NCBI RefSeq assembly: GCF_020921035.1
Contig: NC_063157.1
Coordinates: 9,336,001 to 9,400,000 of the forward strand
DNA: 64,000 nucleotides
Source: Rhodamnia argentea
Lineage: Eukaryota > Streptophyta > Magnoliopsida > Myrtales > Myrtaceae
Reading direction: 5' to 3'
The notes beneath the pieces are model-generated. The model did not search any database and was not told the origin of the DNA. It saw nothing but the letters and a program-made list of their open reading frames with translations. Made by a program: the position numbers and the translations under genes. This document shows, one piece after another, positions 10,767 to 22,409 of this stretch (positions within the stretch are counted from its first letter, which is position 1; each line of letters starts with the position of its first letter).

Positions 10767-12458
10767 TCAGCATGTATTGATTCCATTCTTGCAATCTTTG
10801 GTTAGGTTGTAGAAAGTTTCGACTTGGGTCTTTGCCCGGTATAGTACCTCGGTGTCCACTTCCACCCTCATATAACCATCGAATTCGACCGGCTTCCCAT
10901 TGTTAAGAAGCGTGGTCTCATTGTACCACTCGCTCTTATTCCCCCACAGCTCCCTGTAATCATCGAGCAGATGCACCTTGTACTGAGACCTCAATTTGTC
11001 GAAGTAGTTGTAAAAGGGCTCGTTCGTCGCCACGTATAGGTTCCTCCACGGCTGAATCACCTCCCGGAGCTTAGCAAGAATGGCATCAGGGGACGTATCA
11101 GAATCCAGGTGAGGCCAGAGCGCCTTGTTCTGCGCCTTCTCCCCACGAACCACATGGACCGCATCGAAATTCCAGTCCATTCTTCCACTGATCTCCGTGA
11201 CAATGTTCATCAATCTCTTTGACTTCCAGATCGCGTGCCATGGCCTGCGAATGTAATTCGCAGCCTGCCCTTCGCAGACCCTGTACCAGTAATTCTCCGT
11301 CTCCTCCGGTGCATTGAATTGCCTCCATATAATCGTGCTTTTATCGTTCTTGAGCTGCATCGGCGCGATTTTATGAGTCCCGACCTTCTTCACCGGTACC
11401 TTCTTCTTGTGAGTCTCATCCCATTTCTTCCAATCGCTCCAGAACTCGCTCTCCTCCACGATTGAAGCCGTCTCCTTGAGATGCTCAAAGTCGAAATAGA
11501 ACCGGAAATCCTTCCCTTCCTCATCTTTCTTGCTCGGGTTGTACGTTGCTGCCAGGCAAATCTTCAGATCCATCACGAAAGTGCGATTGAGGTACATCGC
11601 CTCGCCAAGCCCGCAGAGGAAGCTCCACAGATAATGATTCATCCCTTTACAGTAATCCGATCCGCGCGAGTAGTACAAGTACCTCCCCTTCCTGAAACTC
11701 ATATTCGATTCGAGAGTCGGTATGGTGTCATTGATCTCGTCGTCCCTAGCTGGTGTTAGAACCTTCGGCTTCTTGCCGCTCCTAGTGGCGTTGAATCTGC
11801 TGCTCTTCGCCGGCCGCGCATTGACCCCCGAATGCCAAGCGCCTGGATGCACCACTTTGTAAGTGCAGTGCTCTCCAATGCCAATCTTGAATCTCCTAAA
11901 GTCCCTGTACTTCCTCCAAGATTTCTCCCTCCTGTTCCTGAACCTCCACGCGACGTCGCACTCGTCGGTTTTCGAACCGTTAACCGGAGTTTGATACCCC
12001 AGGAACACAATAGACCTGAAGGCTCTGGCATTGAACCTCTTAACGGCGACCAGAACACGGGGATCCGAACAATTGACGGGCAGCAGGGCGGCCTCATCAC
12101 ATAAGGGCTCGGGCTTGGGGTTCGAATTCGCGATCACCTCTCCGGCCCGCTCGATAGGCGGCGGCGGCTCGGCGGACGAGATGGGCTCGGAAGTGGGAGA
12201 CACCGCGGGGGCAAGGAGGGACAAATCCTCGCCGGTCTTGAGGACGGAATCGTCGTTCTTGAAGGTGGCATTCTCGGTCTGCGTGAACAGCTTAGTGAGG
12301 GCAGGGGCGGACTCGAGCCACGGATCTGGGGGCTGGTAGGTGATGGCGATGACGGTGACGATCAGGACGGAGACGACGAAGATGGAGAAGCAGACATTGC
12401 TGATAAGCTTGATGAGGTTCTGGGCGAGGGGCTCAGCTCCTGGATCTGAACCCTTCAT
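10767..12458 (-). CDS. Type II membrane O-fucosyltransferase-like protein, intronless
   Basis: A single uninterrupted frame of 563 codons. The frame can be extended upstream only through a TTG, so the first ATG, giving MKGSDPGAEPLAQNL, is taken as the start. A single membrane anchor follows at about residues 19-41 (VCFSIFVVSVLIVTVIAITY lies in it), with a short cytosolic N-terminus, as in Golgi type II glycosyltransferases. A variable stem follows. The conserved catalytic-type region includes SRGSDYCKGMNHYLWSFLCG, VVRGEKA and LYVATNEPF, and the protein ends in a cysteine-containing tail. I recognise it as the plant group of At2g04280/At4g12700-like proteins related to GDP-fucose protein O-fucosyltransferases. 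Substrate and activity are unknown to me. It runs convergently to the reductase gene. Confidence 0.75.
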   Translation of the reverse strand: MKGSDPGAEPLAQNLIKLISNVCFSIFVVSVLIVTVIAITYQPPDPWLESAPALTKLFTQTENATFKNDDSVLKTGEDLSLLAPAVSPTSEPISSAEPPPPIERAGEVIANSNPKPEPLCDEAALLPVNCSDPRVLVAVKRFNARAFRSIVFLGYQTPVNGSKTDECDVAWRFRNRREKSWRKYRDFRRFKIGIGEHCTYKVVHPGAWHSGVNARPAKSSRFNATRSGKKPKVLTPARDDEINDTIPTLESNMSFRKGRYLYYSRGSDYCKGMNHYLWSFLCGLGEAMYLNRTFVMDLKICLAATYNPSKKDEEGKDFRFYFDFEHLKETASIVEESEFWSDWKKWDETHKKKVPVKKVGTHKIAPMQLKNDKSTIIWRQFNAPEETENYWYRVCEGQAANYIRRPWHAIWKSKRLMNIVTEISGRMDWNFDAVHVVRGEKAQNKALWPHLDSDTSPDAILAKLREVIQPWRNLYVATNEPFYNYFDKLRSQYKVHLLDDYRELWGNKSEWYNETTLLNNGKPVEFDGYMRVEVDTEVLYRAKTQVETFYNLTKDCKNGINTC

Positions 12459-12770
12459 GGGGAAGGGAGCGTTTCTTTGCCTCTGCGGCGACAACCCAGT
12501 CCCAGAAGCACAGGGATCGATCGACCGAAGAGCTACGAGCGAAAGAGACGAAATGGGTGTGAAGAGGGAAGAGATTCAAGATGGGGTTTTCGCTTACAGT
12601 CGAGCTTGAGCTGAAGAAATGGAGATGTTGGGGGGAGGAGGAGGTTTCTGCAAATCTTGGGCTTCGCCTCAGTGAGCTGCTTCCTGTGTCGGTGATGGCG
12701 ATGGCACGTTGGGGTGTCAAAAGATTTCTCTCTCTCTTTTTTTTTTTTTTTTTATTCGATTTGTTTTATG

Positions 12771-12780
12771 TTTATATTTT
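12771..12780 (-). promoter_or_regulatory. Possible TATA box of the fucosyltransferase-like gene
   Basis: The minus strand reads AAAATATAAA here, about 310 bases upstream of the ATG at 12458. The leader between contains CT-rich and A-rich tracts. Spacing is acceptable for a plant promoter, but no transcript start is known. Confidence 0.3.
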
Positions 12781-14406
12781 CTTTTCTGGTCTGTCTGTCA
12801 TGTCGCTGTCACTTGTCGTTGCACTTTGCTTGCTACAGACGTTTTACTTACTCACATGGTCAATTTTATTTTTTTGGAATGATGACAAATCATCATAATT
12901 TGGTATAATTATATATTATCGTGATTGATGTTTATACTCTGGATTAAATGAAAAAATTGTGGGGGTGAATTCTAAATATTGGTAGCCAATAGGCATGCGA
13001 ATAAAGTGGAACGCTAGTATTACAGATGTGAGATTGGACTTCCTCCTCGCTTTGCTTGTTGACTTAGGATGGTAGCATCACGGTCCATTTATTACGATTT
13101 TTCCCTCACTAATGATTTCGTATTCCTTTTGTACCCCCTCCCGAACAAAATCACTGTTCATCGTCTTTGCAAAGCCAAGGGTCGACGAGGGCCATTACCA
13201 TTGTGTGAAGGTCGCCAACAGCTCGCCTGCGGAGGTCACGCGAGGGTCTCGGATGTCAAGGGCTCGCCCGAAGAGGCCGCTTGAGGCCCGCTGGTCGCTA
13301 CAATGGTCATGCATCTATTTAAGGTCTATATGGTCTCGCCACCTCCCGAGCTAATCTATGTTCGGATCTGTCTCGCCACTATTCTCAGAAGTGATTTGTC
13401 CAAGGTTGTGCGACCTTGGTGTCACCTCGCTCTTGGGGTCATACTACCTCGGCAGCCGGTCGGTTGGGGACGTGCCGCTCTAGTGACGCCTTGCCCGCAG
13501 TTGGTGACGACTATGGCCGAAGCTTCAAATTTTTGTTTTTTTGTTTTTAAAACAAAGTCGTTTATGCAAATGGTATTTACCGAAGACTATTTTCATTTCA
13601 TTAAACCTTTTAGCCTAGAAGCAAATAGTGTTGATAACCCTCTTTGCCTTTCATCAAAACCCTTTTAATCCGAAGTCATCTTCAAGAGCCAAAGCTGAAA
13701 GAAACTAAGATCAATGCGAAGACAATTCCCAAAAGCTCATAATGATGGTTAATCAGCTTGTGGTTGTGGAGGTGGTTGGGATGACAGAGACTGGATATCC
13801 GAACGATGACCTGTTTCTTTTCCACTTTGATGTGAGCACAGCACCAGCAAGAAGCGCCAGCTCAGTTCCACACACATTCCTTATCCCTATGGCACTGCTC
13901 GTTTGTCGTAAGAACAGATCATGGAGATAACTTGAAGACATGTCTAAGTCGACAAGCACATAGTAGCAACATCTATATAAGAAGCAAAACGATCCTGCCT
14001 TCGTTACTAAAGATGGGCAGGACCATCCGAGTTCTTCAAATGTTTCGTCGTCTTCCTCGCTCTCCCGGGTCGATTGTACGAAGCTCTTTCTAATCAAATT
14101 AATTCTCGCGACAGTTTGCTGCAAAGGGTTCTTCTGTCTAGCATCTAAGTGACTACATTGCTGCAGACTTTCACTGAAACAAGGACTGCAGAGTAAGAGA
14201 AATCCCATCATGGTCACCACGGATCGTGCCGTATGAACACTGACCACCCACCAGTTTCGTAATCACTTTCTTCCCATATAGGGTATCCGAATTCCATCTC
14301 TTTAGGTCTCTTATCTTTAAACATAGGAGGATATGTGCAGGTTATGTACAGAAAGAATCTCCGCAGAGATCAGGGAGAGCAAAAAGGAGATACTGAATCT
14401 CAGATC
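12781..14406. other. Intergenic, between divergent and tail-on genes
   Basis: It contains a GC-rich patch at about 13180-13510 with GCTCGCCTGCGGAGGTC and similar words, resembling the dispersed GC-rich repeat fragments elsewhere in the window. The 164-codon minus frame at 13753-14247, just downstream of the Rieske oxygenase gene, has no domain I recognise and may be trailing transcript. Nothing else is supported. Confidence 0.35.
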
Positions 14407-17400
14407 TTAGCGGAAGGCATGGTCATAGTCATGGTACTGGAAATTCTTGTAGACGAAATGAGCCAACCATCTGGATGCCACGAAGAATGATACGGCCATC
14501 ACCACGAGCGTGGTTCTTGCTACACCCGACAGCGCATTTTGTTTGGCCGCAGCGACAATTCCCAGAGAAGCTACAGACAACACCTGTAAGGCGACCTCGA
14601 GTGCATTGAGACCTTTGTATGCAACGTTGCAGCTGCGGCAGTTCACCACGTGAGACCAGTACCTGCGAAAATTGCAACCAACTTTCTCTATCAAAATCTG
14701 CTCATTGGCATAAAGATTGCATCGCAAGTCCCTGCGAACTTGATGATTTTCTGTACCACCCTAGATAAGAACCCTAAGGAAGCTAACAAGAATCACTCGA
14801 CAGAAGCGGGATGAATAGCTCTTCTTTCCCATTCAAAGGATGGTATTTTTTCCTTATGATGTCTTCAGACTTCCTTTTGCTTTGTTATCGGTGCACAGAC
14901 TTCAAAAGCTCAGGACAACTAATTAACTATTAAATGGATCACCTGTCCATCAGCTGTTCTCTTGGAGGAGTAGCAGGGAGAGCACCACTGAACTTGCCCC
15001 TCCAATCAACCTGACCGCCTGCATACTTGTTTAACCACTTCCTGAAACCGACAACAAGAGCATCCGACTTTGTTGGCACGAAACAGGCCTTTTGCCAATT
15101 GGAAAAGCCCACCTCCATTATCTTTCGCTCCTGAAAGGCATAAGGAAGTTAACAACCATGACTCAGGTCAGTCTAATCAAATCCTGGGGCTTGGCATGCA
15201 TTAGGGATTAATTGAAAGCCAGGCATCTTCTACAGCAGTATTCTTGCGTTTCTACCAGGAAGATGCTACACACTCAGATCCTAAATGAGAAGAGACACGA
15301 AAGAATAAGCAACTTAGGAGTAGGTGTGAAAATCTTCATAAAAAAACTTTGAGAACATAATGACAGTTACATCACTCTATGCTAGGCTTGAAATGACTAG
15401 TACTCGTAGTAATCCACTGAAAGTTTTTGTACACTTTCTACAGACAACCCCTAGTCACCAGTTTACAACCTTCTTTCCATCGAGATTTTTTGTCCCTAAT
15501 GACCACTATCTGCATTTAGTGTTCGATGATTGTCGGCCCGTGACACTAGCATTTGAACATCCTGCACATAATTAGCAACTAACAAGAATAGCTGAGGGAT
15601 GAAGATCTTGAACAAAAAGACTACCTCAACATGAAGAAGATATAGATCTGAATCCAGAATCAGGTTCTGTCCCACGTGAAATATCCATCGTGGAATCAAT
15701 TGGTCTATCCATACTCCAAAGTTTCTCGGGAAGGTCCATATCAATCTGCTGTTACCAGGACTCACTGGAATGCAAATGAAAATCAAAGCCATTCTCCGTT
15801 TCGCCGCTGGTGCTGAAGACTCCTGTGTCTGATTGTATATAGTTGGAAACTATTATTCAGAGCAAACAAATGGAGATCAATTGCTAATAAATTCACCAAA
15901 TTTATGTATCACTCCATACCATTTTGCTTCCATCTGACATAGCGGTCCCATTTCCCGGATCTGACGGACGTTCAGAGAAAGCATAAAATATGCATGGTGG
16001 CATGAATTTGCTACTTCCCCACTCCTGCTTTCCTAGGAAACCATCAATATCGAGTTTCCCTATACTCAATTCAACTGGCCTTCCCCCTTCTCTATCAGCT
16101 TTCACAGTGAAATGTACATACATACGAGGTGTTGGATAAGTTTCTCAAAGGAAGTCGAAATGCAATTAGTGGAGAGAAAGTTCTTATCTGTTTTTTGGCT
16201 GTTGAGTTCGCATAATACCATGGTGGGCATATGGGACGTGAGCAGGATCCATAAGATTTTCAATCAGCACCTCGTAACTGAAAATGCAGATTCACATGTT
16301 TCAGAGCAGTCAAGTGCAAGTTGGTCATAGGGAAGACCTGCTAAAATAGCTTTCACATGATACGCCCAAAGAATGAAACCAATATAGCCATGCAAACACG
16401 GCAGTCTACACAGAAAATGAGAGTCTTGGCATTCGTAAGGCAGAAATTGCAGAAGAAGCCTTCATACCCATAGGGAATCTCTCTATTTCCCATTAGCTTT
16501 GAATAAGATGGATCGTCTAGTTCTGGAATGTATGGGGGTTTCTTCTTCATAATAATGTCTTTGTACTGAGGATCACTATTTGGCCAAAACCACACTATAT
16601 CGTGCTGCACAGTACTAGGATAAACGGCCACACATGCTTTCTTAAATGTGTGAACCTGCGAATAACACCAAAATGGCAACTAGTTACAAAAATTTCCTCC
16701 AAAATATAGAAGTTCCAATACTCATGTTAGAAGAGATAAAAGAGGGATAACATCAAATCTTAACTGACCACCACCAAGCTCTTCAAAGGAGAAATTCATA
16801 GCTTACCTTCAGTTCCATACCATATCATGCCATCTCTAACTCAATTACAATCAACAGGTATGCCATGGCGCACAAACTATACCACTACTCTCGTTGAATG
16901 ATTAAATCCTTCATTGGATTAGAAAATGTTTTAACAAGCACAGACTAGGCCAGTCTCCTCTTCCGGGGGAAAGATGAAGAATTTCTTAACAGATGTTACC
17001 AAGCAGAGACACTATCAGCTTCTGAAAAACAGAGCTATTTTACAATTCGCATCAGATATATTTAGTGTTGCTCATTGACGTGATTTAAACATGCTTCATG
17101 AGACATTTAACTTGCTCCAACTAATATCCGAATCCTTTACATGGCAAAAGAGCCACATTTATATATCCATGACTATGCCAATGCCTCCAGGACCACATTA
17201 CTCATTTGTTGCCCTATTCCACATGCAAATGCAAGAGTGCTCCATTTCCTTTTCGACTGGCTCACGAGAGTGGGTTTTTAGTGTCTTGCATCATTCTGAA
17301 TTATGTAATTCAAAAAGCACATGATTTTGACAAGGAATACTTCGTCACTGGAAAAGGATGAGATTCTCAGTCGAAGAAAGCCAATCTCACATCACGTAGG

Positions 17401-18363
17401 ACATTCAAGGCAAGATCCTGATAAGCCAAGTAATCTTTAATATGAAAATGAACTTCTAACATCGAAATCATAACTGAAACGATTGAATTATGGACCATTT
17501 GCTATACAGTTCGGATTAGTACTATCAGCAGCCAGAGAGTGATGGACATCAGTACGCCAGTAACACCATTCCCATGAAAGACAGGCAATGAAACTGGGAG
17601 CTTCCTGTGTCAATCCAATGGAAGTTCACGACTTCCACGCTTAGAATTTTAAAGAGTACAAAAGACAAAATAAAAAGCGAAAACAGCACTACTTATCGGT
17701 CCGCAAGAGATTAAAAAGTTCATGTCCTCATCATAATCGAAGACAGTCAATCTAATGAACGAGTTTCCAACTAGAATGCCATAGAAACACGACGAGCACG
17801 ACGAAAACCTTCGAGATGACACTTGAAGTCTAGAAGTGCGGAAACAAGAAAGGAACGAAAATTACTGGAGGACCATCAGGAGGCGCTTGAGGAATGAACT
17901 TGCAGTCCCCGGATCCACCGAAGCACCACCCATGGTACACGCACTGCAATCTCCCCCACTGATCGATCCTCCCCTCGGACAGCGGCGCCAAGCGGTGAGG
18001 ACAAGTATCGTCGAACACCTTCCAGGCCTCCTCGTTCCTGTCCCACCACACCACCACGTCGAGGCCCATCACCTTCTTCGCGTGCGGCCTCCTCTTGTCG
18101 AGGTCGCAGACCGGCATCACCGGGTACCACTGCGAGTACCAGTCAAATTTCTCACCAGCGGCATCGCTCCGAGTCTCGGGCTCGATCGGAGTCGCCGGTT
18201 CTGCCGTAACGCCGGATGCCGGCGACGATATGGTCGCGCGGAGCTTGGGGCTCGTGACTCGTTTCGGCGGAAGGATCGGCGATCTGGGTCCGGCGAAAAG
18301 GCTCGTGGGATGCGGCTCTCGGATGCGGACGGAGGGCAGAGAGGAAGCTACGAGAGCTTCCAT
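14407..18363 (-). CDS. PTC52: Chloroplast Rieske oxygenase, PTC52/ACD1-like
   Basis: Seven exons on the minus strand: 18363-17866, 16655-16468, 16277-16188, 16106-15920, 15822-15625, 15130-14943 and 14662-14407, giving 534 residues. A Ser/Pro/Arg-rich N-terminus of about 65 residues looks like a plastid transit peptide. The Rieske [2Fe-2S] ligands are visible as C121-P-H123 and C141-x2-H144. The mononuclear iron motif is D239-x2-H242-x4-H247. The C-terminus has the CxxC pair C458/C461 (NCRSC) and two hydrophobic membrane segments, as in the PAO/TIC55/PTC52 family. PTC52 is an inner-envelope protein linked in the literature to protochlorophyllide and import of the protochlorophyllide reductase precursor. 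Five introns are GT-AG. The intron between exons 3 and 4 is best read as AT-AC, 81 bases long (see findings). Confidence 0.9.
16107..16187 (-). other. Probable AT-AC intron of the PTC52-like gene
   Basis: On the minus strand, exon 3 ends AAAAACAG and the intron begins ATAAGAAC. It ends ATTTCAC before TGTGAAAGCTG. Removing exactly this piece restores the frame through [12 protein letters not shown]. The donor differs from a standard GTAAGA donor only at the first base, so this looks like a U2-type AT-AC intron. It does not match the U12 donor consensus. A GT-AG alternative, 16218-16099, also keeps the frame but deletes 13 residues starting at the conserved GIM segment. Confidence 0.55.
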
Positions 18364-19930
18364 GGCGGTCCTTCCTGGCTCTCGCAGAGCTCCGAACGGA
18401 GACTAGACAAGGAGACGAAGGACGCGATGATGGTCGGTTTTGCAAGTAAAAAGGAAGATGGTAAAGACTCAAAGCAGTGGCGATAAACGAAACGTGAGGC
18501 CATAAATGCTCTTCGCAGGAGCAGGTTGAAGGATGAACTTGTGGAAGGGGAAGCGAGCGAGGCGTTGAGTCGACATGGACATGCTCTGTCCTTTACTTCA
18601 ACGCCGAGTCTCGTCACCCCGAAAGGTCAAGAAATTAAACCGCAGAGCCGTTAACGACTGCCGCGCGCGTGGCAACAGTTCTGATGTAAAAAAATTTATT
18701 TCTTACCAGAATTTATTTTTTTTATTTATGTGAAAGTTTAACTGGCTCCGAAATTATTTTTAAAGAAAAAAAATACAAAAAAAATAAAATTACATATCAA
18801 ACGAAATTTCTGCTCCAGAAACACTTATGAAGCAAAAATTCTTCTCTAAAAGTGTTGTCACGCGCACCCTAAGAACCCGCCACGTAACTCATTTTAAACT
18901 TTCAACTTTCACGCATTACTTCCTTAAGCTTTCATCTTGTTACGGCGGATTACCTATATTTTTCATCAGCATGTGAAAAGCATATGACATTTCATTTTTT
19001 TGAATAAAATCTCTATTTTACCCTTAATTTGTAACACAAAGAATAAAAAAAAAAAAAAGAAACGCAAAGAGAGATAAAATTTAGCTATCGAAAGAAAACA
19101 TTAATAAAGCCACTTAAATATAGAAATTGTTAAAATTTGATGAGCATATTAATAAAACTAATGAGATATTTTAAGAAGAAGAAGAACCGGATTTAAGTAA
19201 AATGGGAGTTTAGTGTAAAAAAAAGTAACAGAGAGTTAATAATTGTGACAAAATAAAAGTTTCGGGGGCAGACAAGTATTATCCCGAAGTTCATGGGAGT
19301 TTTGTGTAATTTACCCAAACTGCAATTTCATTTCACCTGCTTAATCCTACTTTTAGTGCAGCATCCGTCGCTCACACTTCAGTCGTCACCACCTGCGGAA
19401 ATCCGTCCTTCCAATTCAAGAATGGATAGAAAATCTGCTTTTCTGGGTAATCTCCTTTAACTGCCGAAAAATATTTGCAGCAGGAGTCCTGTTAGCACGA
19501 AACCGGTCCGACCCTCTCGGAAGAAGGATCGACCTCTCATGTTTCGATGGGATGTGTTAGGCCGATAACAAGACCGACGGTCGAATAACTCGGCTTTTCC
19601 GATGCGGATTACCGCTAAATTTCGAGCCTTTTTTTTTCGTCGGGGCACTGTTTCGGTCTTTTATGAACCCATAATGGAGAGCGTTTTGAGGTGGAGAAAG
19701 AACTTTAGCCATAAATCATAGGACCGTGTTGGAATCGCCGTTGTCTCAGACTTAGCCATCTGCAGAAAACTCATCTTAGCATAGAGTTCCCATTGACATA
19801 ATCCTAGACAGACTTGTTCCTTGTCGTTCAGAAGTGGCCGATCGGAACGATGCAACGACCAGTTGTCCATCAAGCAGAGAAGTTGGCATCGACACCGTGG
19901 AATTTTAGCCTTTACGCGCGTATGCGATAC
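18364..19930. other. Intergenic and promoter side of the PTC52-like gene
   Basis: Upstream flank of the minus-strand PTC52-like gene, becoming AT-rich beyond about 18690. No gene, RNA or clear repeat is recognised. The open frames at 18348-18617 and 19457-19648 have no family features. Confidence 0.35.
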
Positions 19931-20045
19931 TGTACAAGAGATAATCAATTTCTATTATTCAATAATAATCAGAATGGGGTTACATATCTATGACCTTGAT
20001 CCTTATTACTATTTTACCCTCGCAACTAATCAATGCTTTCTAACA
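19931..20045 (-). repeat. 3' LTR of the deleted copia element
   Basis: 115 bp, TGTTAGAAAGCATTG at the start and TCTTGTACA at the end on the minus strand. It shares almost its whole length with 22410-22554. Confidence 0.8.
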
Positions 20046-20102
20046 CTCCCGCTTAAATTGGGATGTAGATATCAAATAATCTTAACTTATTACATAATAA
20101 GC

Positions 20103-21641
20103 TTACTCTATTTCCCCGTAGAGACTTTTAGTGAATATTTCTGCAAATTGATCCTCCGTCCTTATGTGTTGAAGAATAATGTCCCATTTCTGATCTTTTT
20201 CTTTGAGAAAATGGCAATCAATCTTTATGTGTTTGGTTCGCTCATAGAAGATAGGATTCGATGCAATATGAATGGCGCATTGATTATCACCGAGGGTGAC
20301 ATTCCAATATCCGATAGGAGCATCGTCAACCATAGTAATTCATCGATCACATGTACCATAGATCGATATTCATCTTCAGCACTTGATCGGGAAACTATAT
20401 GTTGTTTCCTGCACTGGTCCATGTTTTCCATCAAGTTTTACATTGGGATCCATAGGGGAATCTATTGGCTTTGCTTCAACAAATCCAACATCTGGTCCAT
20501 GTTTTCCATCAAGTTTTACATTGGGATCCATAGGGGAATCTATTGGCTTTGCTTCAACAAATCCAACATCACCAAGAGTGTCAAGTACATACTTCCGTTG
20601 CAATAAAGTGATATTGGCATGTGAATCGGCTACGTTAATACCAAGAAAGTATAGAAGATGTCCTCAATCTTTGGTGCTTAATTCTATATGCAAAAATTGC
20701 TTGAGTTTCTGAATACCATCCGAATCACTGCCAATAATGATGATATCATTCATATATACCACTAAAATGATATAACCAGCTAAAGAGACAGAGCTGAAAA
20801 TTGAATGGCCTACCTCACATCGTTTTGATCCAAATTTGAGAATTGCATCACCAAATCTACTAAACAAAGCACGAGGAGATTATTCAAGTCACTATAAAGC
20901 CATATGTAAATGACATACCATAATCTCCTCTTGGGCAATAAACCCACATGGTTGTTCCATGTAGACCTCCTAAGCTAAATCACCATGTAAAAATGCATTT
21001 TTCACATCCAACTGATGAAGAGACCAGTCAAATCGCGCAGCCAATGAAATAAATACACTAACATAAGGGATTTTAGCTATCGGAGAGAAAGTGTCATCAT
21101 AGTTGACACCATAAGTTTGAGTATACCCCTTTGCAACTAACTTGAGATATAATATCACCCACAGATCCTCTTGCCGTTTAGCCAAAACATTTGGATCATT
21201 CGAGGTAGGAAAATAAGTATCTAATCCATGGCAAATGGTCATGAACTGAGTATAATCATCGGATGAAGATTGATCTTCACGCTGAATATCAAATAATGCT
21301 TCCCACGTGTCACATACCCACGTCATATTATTCTATTCAGAATAGAGCAGCTCACATTTCTCCCAAACTGCCTTAACAGAATCACACTGAATAAAGTGAG
21401 GACTAACTTTAGGATTCATGCTATTCCATAAAAGGGTTCGAATCATTGCATCTTATTCAATCTAATCAGAAACTTTATCCTTGTTAGACGGTACCGTAGA
21501 CATGAGAAAGTCAAGTTGTTTGGTGGTAGTAAGATAGACATCAACAGCTTTAGACGAGGGTGGATAATTAGTGCCGTCTAACTTGACAGAGGTTAATTGA
21601 AGATGACCAAAAGGAGATCTAGAAGTCGACCTAGAAGCCAT
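20103..21641 (-). pseudogene. Copia gag-RT-RNase H remnant
   Basis: From 21641 downward the minus strand begins MASRSTSRSPFGHLQL, then LDGTNY, a UBN2/DUF4219-type copia gag start, with stop codons further in. A gag segment to about 21180 runs straight into reverse transcriptase: [20 protein letters not shown], then [12 protein letters not shown]. The catalytic loop reads YMND instead of YVDD/YMDD at about 20750. RNase H is recognised by [24 protein letters not shown] and EIFTKSL. Several frameshifts and stops make it inactive. A 26-residue segment is duplicated in frame (20415-20570). Confidence 0.85.
20415..20570 (-). repeat. Two tandem copies of a 78-bp unit inside the copia remnant
   Basis: The 78-base block from TGGTCCATGTTTTCCATC to CAAATCCAACATC occurs twice in succession with no difference that I can see by eye. 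It encodes a 26-residue unit ending KLDGKHGP twice in frame. Confidence 0.9.
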
Positions 21642-22089
21642 CAGTGAATAGGAAATGTGATCGAACCCAAAATAAAACGAACATCACAGTAACTGAGACT
21701 TAAATCCAATCAGTCAATCAAACACACATTAATTTCTGAACAGAAAATAGGGCTTAATCCAACCACCGACTGCAGTTCACAACCTCATTCCCAACATTGC
21801 CTTCGACATATTGTCCAATACCCACTCTAACAAGTCTTCAAATTTCGAAATTCGCCATCAGAATTTTTGAACCCAGCAGGCAATCCAATCATAAACAAAA
21901 TGATTGCCATGAGATCAATACATTCAACCCCACACCAATTAAAAAAACAACTCATTGTAGTCACCAAATTGTGGGGATAAGACCTACCAAGAACAGAATA
22001 TCAAAATATTCAACGGAACCTCAATAACAGAACAAAACACTCATTGTAGTAGGCACATGAAAGTGTTGAACGAAGTCGAAGCTGAGCTC

Positions 22090-22280
22090 GTCTGCCTAGG
22101 CGACGTCGGATCCGGGCTCGCCGACCTAGGCTACATCAGACGATGTCGGATTTAGGCTTCGCCGGTCTAGACGAAGTCAGTTCTAGGCTTTGCCGAGCCT
22201 AGGCAACACTGGATCCGGCTCGTCCGGCCTAGGCAATGTCAGATCTGGCTCGCTTAGCCTAGGTGACGCCTTATCTAGGG
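22090..22280. repeat. Degenerate minisatellite in the copia leader
   Basis: About six imperfect repeats of roughly 30 bp share GCCTAGGC(A/G)A(C/T)GTC.GATC.GGCTCG. They lie between the 5' LTR/primer site and the gag start of the deleted copia element. Confidence 0.6.
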
Positions 22281-22409
22281 TTTCTAACGAGATTTGTCGA
22301 CTTCGATGGTGGCAAGTGGTCAACAGTGGGTGATCAACGGCGGTGGTTGGTGATCGACGATGGTGGCTGATTATCTATGGTTTGGGGTTTCAAGTAGGCT
22401 CCAATGCCA

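Noticed and set aside
12459-12494. Twelve-codon N-terminal extension of the fucosyltransferase-like protein
   Set aside because: The first codon there is TTG; the ATG at 12458 is the first normal start in frame.
13753-14247. 164-codon minus frame 160 bases past the PTC52-like stop codon
   Set aside because: No domain recognised; may be trailing transcript or chance. Not strong enough to call a gene.
16107-16187. U12-type (minor spliceosome) intron in the PTC52-like gene
   Set aside because: The donor ATAAGAAC does not fit the U12 consensus ATATCCTT and no clear TTCCTTAAC branch site is seen; a U2-type AT-AC intron fits better.
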